Notes under the pieces: generated by a model
Seen by the model: only the letters and a program-made list of their open reading frames with translations
Database searches by the model: none
Told to the model about the DNA's origin: nothing
IMG/VR virus record: IMGVR_UViG_3300030106_006235
Location: 8,957-32,082 of that record
Direction: 5' to 3' (one strand)
Source: a virus
DNA: 23,126 nt
Program-made: the position numbers and the translations under genes
Shown: positions 1 to 7,556 of the stretch, one piece after another
Layout of the letters: every line of letters begins with the position of its first letter
Position numbering within the stretch: the first letter of the stretch is position 1

Positions 1-686
1 CCGTTCCTGGCCAGACGTTTGCTGCTAATGGTAGTGGGCCTCAAAGTGCTGCTGCAGCCGACAAGGTTGGTGTTCCTTTCGTTACTGATTATGCCGGAAT
101 TTCAACTGTTCCAGGCATTTACGGTGGTGAGCAGGAATCTAGCGTTGCTTGGCCAAATGGTATTGCTGATCCTGAGTATGATTTCTGGAGTCCGCTAATT
201 GTAGACTACACATCCGATGCTTTTAATGGTACTCTCGCTGATGGAAGCACTCAGTCAAGCACATGGGCTCGACAGGGTGACGAAGCTATGCGATTTGCTA
301 TTATTCACGCTCAGCGTAATAGCAGTCAGAATGGTCAGATTACCAACATTATGTTAGCACGAGATCTTTATATGGAACTTCTCAATTTGATTGATGAGAA
401 AGAACGTATTCAGATTACTAGCGAACATCAGTTGCGAGCACTTGGTTTCAAGAACACCGTCAACTTCGATGGTATTGAAGTTTCTTGGGAACTAGCTGTT
501 CCAAGTGGAATCGGCTATGGTCTTAACTATGACAACATTGAACTGAAGTCTATGGATGAATCTCTCCTTCGATCAGAAGGCCCAGAGTACGACATCCACA
601 GCCAGTCATTCAATGCTGTTGTTTCAACATTGTCTAACTTGAAGTTTAGTTCTCCACGGAACTTCTTCAAATTAATGACTATCTAA
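1..686 (+). CDS. Major capsid protein, C-terminal part (5' end outside window)
   Basis: This is the C-terminal 227 or so residues of a probable HK97-fold phage major capsid protein, which builds the icosahedral shell. The reading frame is open from base 3, well before the first internal Met at 288, so the gene starts outside the window. Visible features fit this family: a Gly/Ala-rich variable stretch, a helix around the MRFAIIHAQRN segment, then GIEVSWELAVPSGIGYGLN followed by a strand (NIELKSMDE), and a C-terminal end with NLKFSSPRNFFKL. Many capsid proteins of environmental podoviruses end in a similar 'NL..xPR...KL' pattern. The next gene starts 28 bases downstream and looks like a decoration protein, which supports the call. 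The missing N-terminus prevents a check of the E-loop or of any propeptide. The family assignment is by pattern recognition only. Confidence 0.75.
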   Translation, partial: VPGQTFAANGSGPQSAAAADKVGVPFVTDYAGISTVPGIYGGEQESSVAWPNGIADPEYDFWSPLIVDYTSDAFNGTLADGSTQSSTWARQGDEAMRFAIIHAQRNSSQNGQITNIMLARDLYMELLNLIDEKERIQITSEHQLRALGFKNTVNFDGIEVSWELAVPSGIGYGLNYDNIELKSMDESLLRSEGPEYDIHSQSFNAVVSTLSNLKFSSPRNFFKLMTI

Positions 687-689
687 ATC

Positions 690-703
690 CCTTTTAGGAA
701 AGG
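690..703 (+). promoter_or_regulatory. Shine-Dalgarno site of decoration gene inside a small hairpin
   Basis: The strong Shine-Dalgarno AGGAAAGG (696-703) precedes the ATG at 714. CCTTT (690-694) can pair with AAAGG (699-703) around a TAGG loop, a five-pair stem that would partly hide the site. This is seen in sequence; any regulatory effect is inference and the stem is weak. Confidence 0.3.
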
Positions 704-713
704 AATCATAATT

Positions 714-1421
714 ATGATTAATGTAGATCCTCCATTTGATCTCGGGGAAACCCTTAAAGGGTCGCAAACTACCGTCAAAGAAGACGGTACAACCGAAGTC
801 AAATTGATCAATACGCATTGGGAAGGAGCAATATTTGATTTTCCCGATGTAGACCGAACTCCATCAATTCGCGGTGGAAAGAATCGTCGATCTGGACGAA
901 GCATTCGCGCTGTTTGCGTTCGCAATAACAGCGATGGTGCTTTGACAGCTGCGAGTCTTGCCTTGAAGTTTGATATTACTCCGTCTAGCCCTAACGCAGC
1001 TGGCACTATGACAGCTTCTGTTGCGGGTGATGATACGGATACTGCGGCTGAATGGCACGAGTTTGGCCGACAGGTCATTGGCCGAGTTGATGGTGTTACT
1101 AATGCAGTAAATCTTTTCTGCGGAATTGGTGACGATCAGCTTACAGATACTGTGCCTAAACATGATTTGTTTTGGCTTATCATCGGTGGGCCAGTTCTCG
1201 CTAAACTTGCAAACACGCAAAGCGTAGCTGTAGGCGTTCCTCTAGCATCTGCTGCAAGCGGATACCTAGCTGACTTTGCCTCTGGCAGCGATGCTGCTGT
1301 TGCTGCTGAAGCTGTAAACGTAGTAGGTCGAGCACTCCAACCTTCGGATGCTACGAACTTCGACGGTAGTGCTTCAGGTGCAGGTGATACTATCTTGATT
1401 TGTGCTTGTGTTCAGATGTAA
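714..1421 (+). CDS. Probable capsid decoration / head stabilisation protein
   Basis: This 235-residue protein directly follows the major capsid gene and has a strong Shine-Dalgarno site (AGGAAAGG). The N-terminal part has SIRAVCVRNNSDGALTAAS, resembling the 'vkvVRNxSG..L..g' strand seen in small phage head proteins. The C-terminal half (GPVLAKL...VGVPLAS..SGYLADF...VVGRALQ...GDTILICACVQM) has the order and spacing of DUF2190-like, beta-rich decoration proteins, which end in 'G.Al......G....v.v'. In that role it would sit on the outer capsid surface and reinforce it. There is no signal peptide or membrane segment. It ends just before a hairpin block, so capsid and decoration genes probably share the 3' end of one transcript. 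A different small structural role cannot be excluded. Confidence 0.45.
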   Translation: MINVDPPFDLGETLKGSQTTVKEDGTTEVKLINTHWEGAIFDFPDVDRTPSIRGGKNRRSGRSIRAVCVRNNSDGALTAASLALKFDITPSSPNAAGTMTASVAGDDTDTAAEWHEFGRQVIGRVDGVTNAVNLFCGIGDDQLTDTVPKHDLFWLIIGGPVLAKLANTQSVAVGVPLASAASGYLADFASGSDAAVAAEAVNVVGRALQPSDATNFDGSASGAGDTILICACVQM

Positions 1422-1429
1422 GTTCTGAT

Positions 1430-1514
1430 ACCCGGCTGTTCAGCCAGCAAAAACACCTCCTTCGGGAAGTGTAGGGTCTTGGGTGCGGTGCCGGGTTCCT
1501 TCGGGAGCCCGGCA
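1430..1514 (+). terminator. Double cUUCGg hairpin block, likely terminator or mRNA processing/stability element
   Basis: The 114-base gap after the decoration gene holds stacked inverted repeats. The strongest is 1489-1499 with 1504-1514: eleven pairs (one G-T) closed by a TTCG loop on a C-G pair, the extra-stable cUUCGg form. A second, 1453-1460 with 1465-1472, has seven pairs, one C/A mismatch and the same loop. A small GGCT/AGCC stem lies at 1434-1445. Only TTT (1515-1517) follows the strong stem, so intrinsic termination would be partial. A read-through terminator after the capsid genes is known from T7, and UUCG hairpins also protect phage mRNA ends. ACCCGGC (1430-1436) exactly complements GCCGGGT (1490-1496) and could compete with the strong hairpin. 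Confidence 0.65.
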
Positions 1515-1535
1515 TTTGCATTACTGGAGAATTAA

Positions 1536-2108
1536 ATGGGACTGAAAGTAGTAAAGCCCTTTAGGGGTGGCAATAACTTTAACTGGTCTGAATTTAAGGA
1601 TGAAGTTGAAGGTTCGCCTAGTCAAAAAGCTTTTGCTGATGTTTGGGGTTTTAAGGATCCAGACAGAGGGCCAGCCCAGTGGGGGTGGGATTACTTCCAC
1701 GGAAACTGGGGTCGGTGGATGCGTAGCCCTAAGAAGTGGCAACGCAACGCAGGTTTTAATAGACACCAAGATTTTTATAAGGCAGTTTGGGATCTCTGGG
1801 ATACAGATGAGTTTAGGCATTTGTGGCCTGGTGCTGGTAGTGGAGATGATACTCCTCCACCTGAAGATGATATTGATCCATCGCCATCTCCTATAGATGG
1901 TTCTGTATTTAATCCTAACCCTTTTCCAGGCAATGAAGGCAAGCTTGGATATTCAGGAATATCACCTTTAAGTGCCAATTTACAGTCGCCATCGAGTATG
2001 ATTGGTGAGGGTGAGCCTTTTTTTGGTGCGCCTGGTCAAGATGAAACAACAGCTCAAGATCCAAACCCATTCAAAACACAAACAAAGCAGCAGGATTTTT
2101 GGAGGTAA
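1536..2108 (+). CDS. Hypothetical Trp-rich phage protein with disordered tail
   Basis: This 190-residue protein starts at ATG 1536 with GGAG at 1526-1529, just after the hairpin block, so it may be the first gene of the terminase-portal transcript. I do not recognise it. Residues 1-100 are unusually rich in Trp and other aromatics (WGFKDPD, WGWDYFHGNWGRWMRSPKKW, AVWDLWD) with basic patches, suggesting a small folded domain with helices. From about residue 101 it turns acidic and Pro/Ser/Gly-rich (DDTPPPEDDIDPSPSP), which should be disordered. No catalytic motif, signal peptide or membrane segment is visible. Its place between the capsid genes and the terminase suggests a head, scaffold or packaging accessory role, but this is inference only. 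Confidence 0.7.
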   Translation: MGLKVVKPFRGGNNFNWSEFKDEVEGSPSQKAFADVWGFKDPDRGPAQWGWDYFHGNWGRWMRSPKKWQRNAGFNRHQDFYKAVWDLWDTDEFRHLWPGAGSGDDTPPPEDDIDPSPSPIDGSVFNPNPFPGNEGKLGYSGISPLSANLQSPSSMIGEGEPFFGAPGQDETTAQDPNPFKTQTKQQDFWR

Positions 2109-2110
2109 AA

Positions 2111-2596
2111 ATGAACGCTCAATTAGGTTACGATATTTACGAACGCCAGCAAGATGGCAGTTACATGAAGGTTGGAAGCACACCACCAGTACCGCCTAAT
2201 GATCCTGCTTATCAGCAGTTGATTCAGATGGCACAACAATCTGGTGGTCGAATTGCCATTACCGACTCAGGTGGAAGCACCGATATACTAACAGGACAGC
2301 AGGTTCAGGCTGGAGGTCAAGCACCTCAAGACTTGGGAGGCCAAGCTGCCCACATACAACAAGGGATGCAAGATGGCACGGTACAACCAGTAGGCCAACA
2401 GATGGCATCCCCCGGCCCACAGGGAATGGGGCCAGCATCGCAGGGCTTGCCCAATGGGGAAAGTGCTGCGATGCAGGAGATGCTGCCTGGACAAGGTGTT
2501 CCACAAAGCGGAACAATGTATCCAGCACAGGATCCACTTCTCCAAGGACAACCTGGCCAGCCACCTATGGGGCCACCATTACCACCAGGAATGTAA
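2111..2596 (+). CDS. Hypothetical Gln/Gly/Pro-rich phage protein
   Basis: This is a 161-residue protein of unknown function. The ATG at 2111 is chosen because GGAGG (2100-2104) lies six bases upstream; an in-frame TTG at 2099 would put that site inside the gene. It begins two bases after the stop of the preceding gene. The first 60 residues look structured (LGYDIYERQQDGSYMKVGS, then PAYQQLIQMAQQSGGRIAIT). From about residue 65 it is dominated by Gln, Gly, Pro and Met (QQVQAGGQAPQDLGG, GPQGMGPASQGLP, PGQPPMGPPLPPGM), a low-complexity tail likely to be disordered. Similar Pro/Gly/Met tracts recur in the 702-residue protein at 8106. It may be a virion or assembly accessory protein; nothing more specific can be supported. 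Confidence 0.65.
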   Translation: MNAQLGYDIYERQQDGSYMKVGSTPPVPPNDPAYQQLIQMAQQSGGRIAITDSGGSTDILTGQQVQAGGQAPQDLGGQAAHIQQGMQDGTVQPVGQQMASPGPQGMGPASQGLPNGESAAMQEMLPGQGVPQSGTMYPAQDPLLQGQPGQPPMGPPLPPGM

Positions 2597-2597
2597 T

Positions 2598-3137
2598 ATG
2601 AGTTCTAAGCAATGCAAAAACTGCCATGTAGAGTATCCCGTCAATAAAGAGTTTTGGCATAGGGATAATTCATCTAGCGATGGATTCCGTTCTACATGTA
2701 AGATGTGCAGAGCTGAAGACTTAGAGAAGAACCGTAAAAAGAAGCTAGATGACCGTGTCACTAAGATTGAGGACGCTGGGATCGAACTCTTGGACAATAT
2801 GGCCAAGGGCGGTTCCAGCGTCCCGCACATGGCAGAAACATTCCAGAGGATAATGGAAGCCTTTGGTGGGCCAGGCGGATTTTCTCAACAGGTGATGTCT
2901 ACCTTTTACAGAGCAGCTCCTGGTAGTTTGCAACGACAAAGAATTTTAGAGGCTGTTTTGAGGCTTAATATTAAAGTATCTGAGTCTGGAGCAGCACAGA
3001 AATCATTAGAAGAATTGACTAATGAGGAAATAGATAAAGAGATAGAAAAGTCTTTTCAGGCTATCATAGATCCTGACATTAGTGTTTTACACAAAATAAC
3101 ACCTGCCAATGAACAATCCGAAGAATCCGAAGAGTAG
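2598..3137 (+). CDS. Zinc-ribbon protein, candidate terminase small subunit
   Basis: This 179-residue protein starts at ATG 2598 with AGGA at 2587-2590; the in-frame ATG at 2454 lies inside the preceding gene and is rejected. Residues 1-40 form a four-Cys zinc ribbon, C6-x2-C9 and C34-x2-C37, with the pattern seen at the N-terminus of many phage nucleic-acid-binding proteins, including endonuclease VII-like ones (F19, DGFRS, CKMC). A basic helix follows (LEKNRKKK), then a mainly helical region (FGGPGGFSQQVMSTFY, RQRILEAVLRLN) and an acidic end. It overlaps the large terminase gene by 29 bases, the classical position of the small subunit, which binds packaging sites on DNA. The terminase role is therefore inferred from position and DNA-binding character. 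It could also be another DNA-binding regulator. Confidence 0.5.
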   Translation: MSSKQCKNCHVEYPVNKEFWHRDNSSSDGFRSTCKMCRAEDLEKNRKKKLDDRVTKIEDAGIELLDNMAKGGSSVPHMAETFQRIMEAFGGPGGFSQQVMSTFYRAAPGSLQRQRILEAVLRLNIKVSESGAAQKSLEELTNEEIDKEIEKSFQAIIDPDISVLHKITPANEQSEESEE

Positions 3138-4821
3138 TATCCTTGATGCAGTAACAGAACATCAAAAGAAAGAACTTCGGGAATTATATCTAGAAAAAAG
3201 ACGGAGAGATTCGGAAGCCCTCAAGCTTTACGAGCCTTTGCCATTTCAGGATCGCTATCATGCCTCACAAGCTAAAGAGGTTCTTCTTCAGGCTGGAAAC
3301 CAAGTAGGCAAATCTTTAGCCGCTTTCGTAGAAGATGCAAGGGCTGCAACTGGGCAGGATCCATACGAGAAATACCCTAAAGAGAATGGGGTTATGGTTT
3401 GTCTTGGTATGGATGAAGGTCATATAGGACGAACAATACACAAATATTTGTTTCGTCCAGGTGCGTTCAAAATAATAAAAGATTTAGATAATAATAACTG
3501 GCGTGCCTGGAAGCCGTGGGTTGAGAGTGACTGGGATAGAAAGGCAGACGCAGAAGAGGCTCCTGCGCTTATACCTGAAAGGTTTGTTAAGACATTTGCG
3601 TGGAAGAAAAGAGCCCAGCATGTATTTGAAATATGCGAGTTAATTAATGGCTGGACTATCTACGCAATGGGCTCTAAGGGTGATCCTTCACAGGGGTTCC
3701 AAGCTGATCTGGTACATATAGATGAAGACCTAGAACGTCCAGAGTGGTACGACGAAATGATTGCTCGTCTATCTATGCGTGAAGGGAAGCTTAGGTGGTC
3801 TGCATTGCCCCATTCTAAGAACGACGCATTAGTCAATCTATGCGAACGAGCCGAAGATGAAGAGGGTAAGGACAATGCCTCCACTATTGTGATACGGGCG
3901 ACTATCTTTGATAACCCCTTCATGCCTGAGCAGGTCAAACAAGAGAACATTAAGCGATGGAAAGCTAAGGGAGAAGATGAGTTTCGTAAACGTGCATTAG
4001 GGGAATTAGTTACAGATAGTGTTTTAATGTACCCTAACTTCTCAAAGGATCTGCATAATGCCATCAAGTTCGACGAACCAAGAAATGCAGTTCAAGCCTA
4101 CCTCACTAATAACGATGGGGTACCGGGCAAAGACTGGTGCAGGTATATGGTCGTTGACCCGGGTCACAGTGTTTGCGCTGTTACTTTCTATGCCGTGCCC
4201 CCTCCTACTATGGGCAGGCATGTTGTATGTTACGACGAGCTTTATATACATAACTGTACGGCGGCGAAGTTTGGTGCTATGGTAGCTCAAAAGACACAAG
4301 ATCAAAACTTTGAGGCATTTATCATTGATGCTCATGGTGGTCGTATTAGGGAAATTGGTACAGGTGTTTTGCCCCGAGTACAATATTCAAAAGAACTTGA
4401 AGCCCATAATGTCAGAAGCAGGACAACAGGGCATGGATTTCTTAGCGGTAGCGATGATATTCCTGGGCGAGAAATGAAATTAAGATCTTGGATCAATGTT
4501 AGTTCTGGGGGTTATCCTACGTTAATGGTCGTAGCTGCCCGTTGTCCTAACCTGTGTAGGGAATTTAATAGGTTCAAGAAAAAGACCATTAATGGGTATA
4601 TTACGGACGAAGGGAACCGTAGGGGGAATTGCCACGCTATAGAAACCCTAGAGTATGCGGCGGCTAATGGGTTAAAATATGTAAAGCCCAAAGTAAAAAG
4701 AAAACACACTACTTTTGTGCAGCAAGTGCTGCATCAAAGAAAACTAAGATCTGCGACCAGGAAGGCACGGGCTCGTGGCCCAAGCTCTGGCGAGATTAAC
4801 CTAGGCCCTCAAGGAGGCTAA
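3109..4821 (+). CDS. Terminase large subunit (ATPase and nuclease)
   Basis: This 570-residue protein is the DNA-packaging motor that docks on the portal, drives DNA into the head with ATP and cuts the concatemer. The ATPase domain shows Walker A GNQVGKS (residues 63-69, K68, S69) and a Walker B-like LVHIDED with D205-E206. An adenine-binding-like segment (PLPFQDRYHAS) precedes Walker A. The RNase H-fold nuclease begins with VVDPG (D350), followed by FIIDAHGG (D407) and HAIETLEYA, where E512 or E515 would supply the third acidic residue. Length is usual for phage large terminases. The start overlaps the previous gene by 29 bases; an in-frame stop at 3097 leaves ATG 3109 as the only likely start, with no clear Shine-Dalgarno, so translation is probably coupled. 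The C-terminus is basic. Confidence 0.9.
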   Translation: MNNPKNPKSSILDAVTEHQKKELRELYLEKRRRDSEALKLYEPLPFQDRYHASQAKEVLLQAGNQVGKSLAAFVEDARAATGQDPYEKYPKENGVMVCLGMDEGHIGRTIHKYLFRPGAFKIIKDLDNNNWRAWKPWVESDWDRKADAEEAPALIPERFVKTFAWKKRAQHVFEICELINGWTIYAMGSKGDPSQGFQADLVHIDEDLERPEWYDEMIARLSMREGKLRWSALPHSKNDALVNLCERAEDEEGKDNASTIVIRATIFDNPFMPEQVKQENIKRWKAKGEDEFRKRALGELVTDSVLMYPNFSKDLHNAIKFDEPRNAVQAYLTNNDGVPGKDWCRYMVVDPGHSVCAVTFYAVPPPTMGRHVVCYDELYIHNCTAAKFGAMVAQKTQDQNFEAFIIDAHGGRIREIGTGVLPRVQYSKELEAHNVRSRTTGHGFLSGSDDIPGREMKLRSWINVSSGGYPTLMVVAARCPNLCREFNRFKKKTINGYITDEGNRRGNCHAIETLEYAAANGLKYVKPKVKRKHTTFVQQVLHQRKLRSATRKARARGPSSGEINLGPQGG

Positions 4822-4822
4822 T

Positions 4823-5200
4823 ATGCCAAACGTAATTACCCAAGAACAAATGCAAGTTGCTTCGGATTTTTTTATGCCTGAAGCTGAACTTGGAACCCCT
4901 GTTTTTTACTATCCCTTCCATAACTTAAACGCGGGTCGTTTAGGATTTATTGTTGAAGTATCAAAAACTGGTAGGAATGTGACAATTAAAGCACCATCCG
5001 GTGCAACATGGGATTCTGTTCGTCATGTAGAAGATCCTAAATTGAGCTGGAATAGCGATCACCGTGAGGGAGGATCGTGGGACTTTACAGATGAACACAA
5101 ACGTCTGGAAAAAGAACGGCATGAGATAAAAGCTCGCTTAGATGCTTTAGAGTTCTCAGCCACGAAGTCTACTGGACGTACTAAAAAGACCACTAAATAA
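4823..5200 (+). CDS. Small conserved-looking phage protein between terminase and portal
   Basis: This 125-residue protein has an excellent Shine-Dalgarno site (AAGGAGG, 4811-4817) and starts one base after the terminase stop. Residues 20-70 look like a small beta-barrel: GTPVFYYPFHN, GRLGFIVEVSKTGRNVTIKA, then SVRHVEDPKL and GGSWDFTD. The pattern 'G.pV.yyp ... V.HV.DP ... G.WD.t' is one I associate with small uncharacterised proteins next to portal genes in podoviruses. The last 40 residues form a charged helix, probably a coiled coil (HKRLEKERHEIKARLDALE), then a Lys/Thr-rich end. There is no catalytic motif or membrane segment. A head or packaging accessory role is likely from position but unproven. 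Confidence 0.65.
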   Translation: MPNVITQEQMQVASDFFMPEAELGTPVFYYPFHNLNAGRLGFIVEVSKTGRNVTIKAPSGATWDSVRHVEDPKLSWNSDHREGGSWDFTDEHKRLEKERHEIKARLDALEFSATKSTGRTKKTTK

Positions 5201-5216
5201 CCTTTAGGTAGATCTA

Positions 5217-7556
5217 ATGGAAGAATACAGCGATCACGACCATCCATTTAAGCCCATCGTGTCTCAATGGATGCAGAAAATAAAGCGCGCCAAAGAGCAA
5301 AAGAAAGAGCGATTTGGCAAGTACGCTGATGAAGCCATGAAGTTCTTTGATGGTTCTCATGACTGGATGTGGAAAGGCGAGTACTCCAAGGGAGATGGAG
5401 GGTTCCTCGAAAAGGGAACTCAGGGAGCCTTACCTACATTTAGAATGACAGTTAATAGGGTATTCGAGGCCGTTGCGCTTTTCGGCCCGGTACTCTATCA
5501 CAGAAATCCAACGATTCAGGTTTCAGCAAAGACATTACCTCCTATTGAACCTGCAATGTTGGGGATGGATCCCAATAATGAGCAGCAAGTAGAACAGACT
5601 AAACAGTTTGTATTCCAACAGGATCAGGAAAACTTTAAGAAACGTCAGTATGCGAAGCTTAAAGAACATTACCTGAATTGGCTCCAGCAAGAAAATAATA
5701 AAAAAGACCAGGCCAGGATGGCAATTAACGAAGCCATTATTAAGGGCATGAGTTTTCTCTGGACTGAAATGCACAGCCCGCATGGCTCCAATATACAAAT
5801 GCCACGCAGTGTTTATGTTTCTGTAGATGACATTGTTATCGACCCCGATGCTCAGTATTGGGAAGATGTACAGTGGATTGCACGCAGGTGTGTTCAGCCC
5901 GTATGGAAGGTAGAGCGTGAGTATGGGATCGAAGAAAGGATTCGTGGGAATAAATCATCAGCTAATAGACAGGCTGAAATAAAGTCCACCTCTAAAACTG
6001 AAAGCTCGGAATCTAAGCGCAAGGGTCATTCGTATGACCTTGTAGAATACTGGCAAGTCTATTCCAAAGGTGGCTTTGGGGCTCGGCTTAAGAAGGGTGG
6101 AATAAACAAAGACGTAGAGGAAAAGTTTGATTATGAACAATTCGGAGATTTTTGTTACCTTGCTGTTTGTGATGATGTTCCTTTTCCACTCAATATGCCT
6201 CCCGAATCTCTGGAGCTTTCGCCTGAAGAATTATTTGTCAGGTCGCAATGGCCGATACCATTCTGGACGGATGGGGGATGGCCATTCAGTAAAATCCATT
6301 TCTACGAAAAACCAAAAGAAGTCTGGCCAATCTCACTAATTAAGCCCGCGATTGGGGAATTGCGGTTTGTTAATTGGTGTATGTCATTCTTGGCTGATAA
6401 GGTAGCAGCTGCATCTACCACATATGTAGCTATCGCAAAGGCGGCTGGAGCAGAGATCCAGGATCAAATTAAAAATAAAATGGGGCCATACACCACCATT
6501 GAACTTAGTGAGATCTTTGGGCAAAGAGTACAGGATGTAGTATCTTTCCTAGATGCCCCATCTTTCAATGTAGACATCTGGAGAATGGTCTCAGAAGTAC
6601 TCGACATGATAGATAAGCGTACAGGGCTCACAGAGCTTCTGTACGGGCTTTCGGGTGGTACGCAGATACGTTCTGCCACAGAAGCTGATGTGCGTAATCA
6701 GAACGTGTCAGTGCGTCCTGACGACATGGCGAGTCGTGTGGAAGATTGGCTTAGCCAGTGTGCTCTTAAAGAGATGGAAGCTGCTGAATGGGCTCTCCAG
6801 AGACAGGACATACAACCTGTTCTTGGTGAAATAGGCTCCATGATTTGGGAGCAGCAGATACAGGCTCAGGAGTTTGAGAGAACTGTTCGGGATTTCGATT
6901 ATAGAATCGAAGCTGGATCTGCTCGTAAGCCTAATAAAACAAATCGAGTTCGCCAACTTAATGAGTTTGGCCAGATTATCATGCCTATGATGCAGCAATT
7001 TGTGCAGATGGGTATAGACCAACCATACAATGCCTTCCTGCGAGATTGGGCTAAAGCCAATGAGCTTGATGCCGAGCCTTACATTATAGATATGCAAGAG
7101 ATGCAAGCTGAACAGGAAGCCCAGCAAGGAGATGAGCCTGATCCAGAAGCACAAGCCCAAGAACAGCAAATGCAGATGCAGCAGCAGCAAATGCAAATGG
7201 AAATGCAGAAGATGCAGGTGGACTTACAGTCTAAGCAACTTGAAATGCAGATTAAACAACAGGAAGTTGCAATCAAGAAAGCTGAGTCTGAGGCCAAGAT
7301 ACAAGAATCGCAGGCTAAACAACAGCAAGTATCTGTCTCACAGACCCAAGCTGCTCAAAAATCTCAATTAGATGCACAGGTTGCATCTTTGCAGAATCAA
7401 AGACATACCCAAGAAATGCGGCATGATGCCGAGAAACATAACCAAGACCTACGTCAGGATCAGGAACGCCATCAAATGGAATTAGAATTCATGAAGGCAA
7501 AAGCTGATGCTGAAAAAGAAGCAAGAAGGCAAAGGCAATTTAATGTCCAAGCATAG
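5217..7556 (+). CDS. Portal protein with long Gln/Met-rich helical C-terminus
   Basis: This 779-residue protein is the dodecameric ring at one capsid vertex through which DNA enters and leaves. Portal-type features include FRMTVNRVFEAVALFGPVLY near residue 77, VYVSVDDIVIDPDAQYWEDV around residues 198-217 (the 'di.iDp.a....da' signature), and a stem/crown-like segment LTELLYGLSGG..IRSATEADVRNQN near residue 470. From about residue 625 to the end it is a continuous Gln/Met/Lys/Glu-rich helix (QMQMQQQQMQMEMQKMQVDL onward). Long C-terminal helices form the barrel in P22-type portals. It is longer than most T7-like portals because of this tail. The Shine-Dalgarno is weak (AGG, 5206-5208). Its stop overlaps the next start by 14 bases. 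Confidence 0.87.
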   Translation: MEEYSDHDHPFKPIVSQWMQKIKRAKEQKKERFGKYADEAMKFFDGSHDWMWKGEYSKGDGGFLEKGTQGALPTFRMTVNRVFEAVALFGPVLYHRNPTIQVSAKTLPPIEPAMLGMDPNNEQQVEQTKQFVFQQDQENFKKRQYAKLKEHYLNWLQQENNKKDQARMAINEAIIKGMSFLWTEMHSPHGSNIQMPRSVYVSVDDIVIDPDAQYWEDVQWIARRCVQPVWKVEREYGIEERIRGNKSSANRQAEIKSTSKTESSESKRKGHSYDLVEYWQVYSKGGFGARLKKGGINKDVEEKFDYEQFGDFCYLAVCDDVPFPLNMPPESLELSPEELFVRSQWPIPFWTDGGWPFSKIHFYEKPKEVWPISLIKPAIGELRFVNWCMSFLADKVAAASTTYVAIAKAAGAEIQDQIKNKMGPYTTIELSEIFGQRVQDVVSFLDAPSFNVDIWRMVSEVLDMIDKRTGLTELLYGLSGGTQIRSATEADVRNQNVSVRPDDMASRVEDWLSQCALKEMEAAEWALQRQDIQPVLGEIGSMIWEQQIQAQEFERTVRDFDYRIEAGSARKPNKTNRVRQLNEFGQIIMPMMQQFVQMGIDQPYNAFLRDWAKANELDAEPYIIDMQEMQAEQEAQQGDEPDPEAQAQEQQMQMQQQQMQMEMQKMQVDLQSKQLEMQIKQQEVAIKKAESEAKIQESQAKQQQVSVSQTQAAQKSQLDAQVASLQNQRHTQEMRHDAEKHNQDLRQDQERHQMELEFMKAKADAEKEARRQRQFNVQA

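Noticed and set aside
683-1220. Two minus-strand frames opposite the decoration gene
   Set aside because: They overlap each other and a well-supported + strand gene with a strong ribosome site; neither has a plausible protein composition.
1425-1520. Possible tRNA or small structured RNA
   Set aside because: No acceptor stem, anticodon arm or T-arm in the right order; the hairpins are simple stem-loops.
2454-2597. Longer start for the zinc-ribbon protein at ATG 2454
   Set aside because: It would overlap the preceding gene by 143 bases; ATG 2598 has its own ribosome site and places the zinc ribbon at the N-terminus as usual.
7079-7297. Minus-strand open frame rich in Cys and Ile
   Set aside because: It is the complement of the Gln/Met codons (CAG, ATG) of the portal tail and has no independent support.
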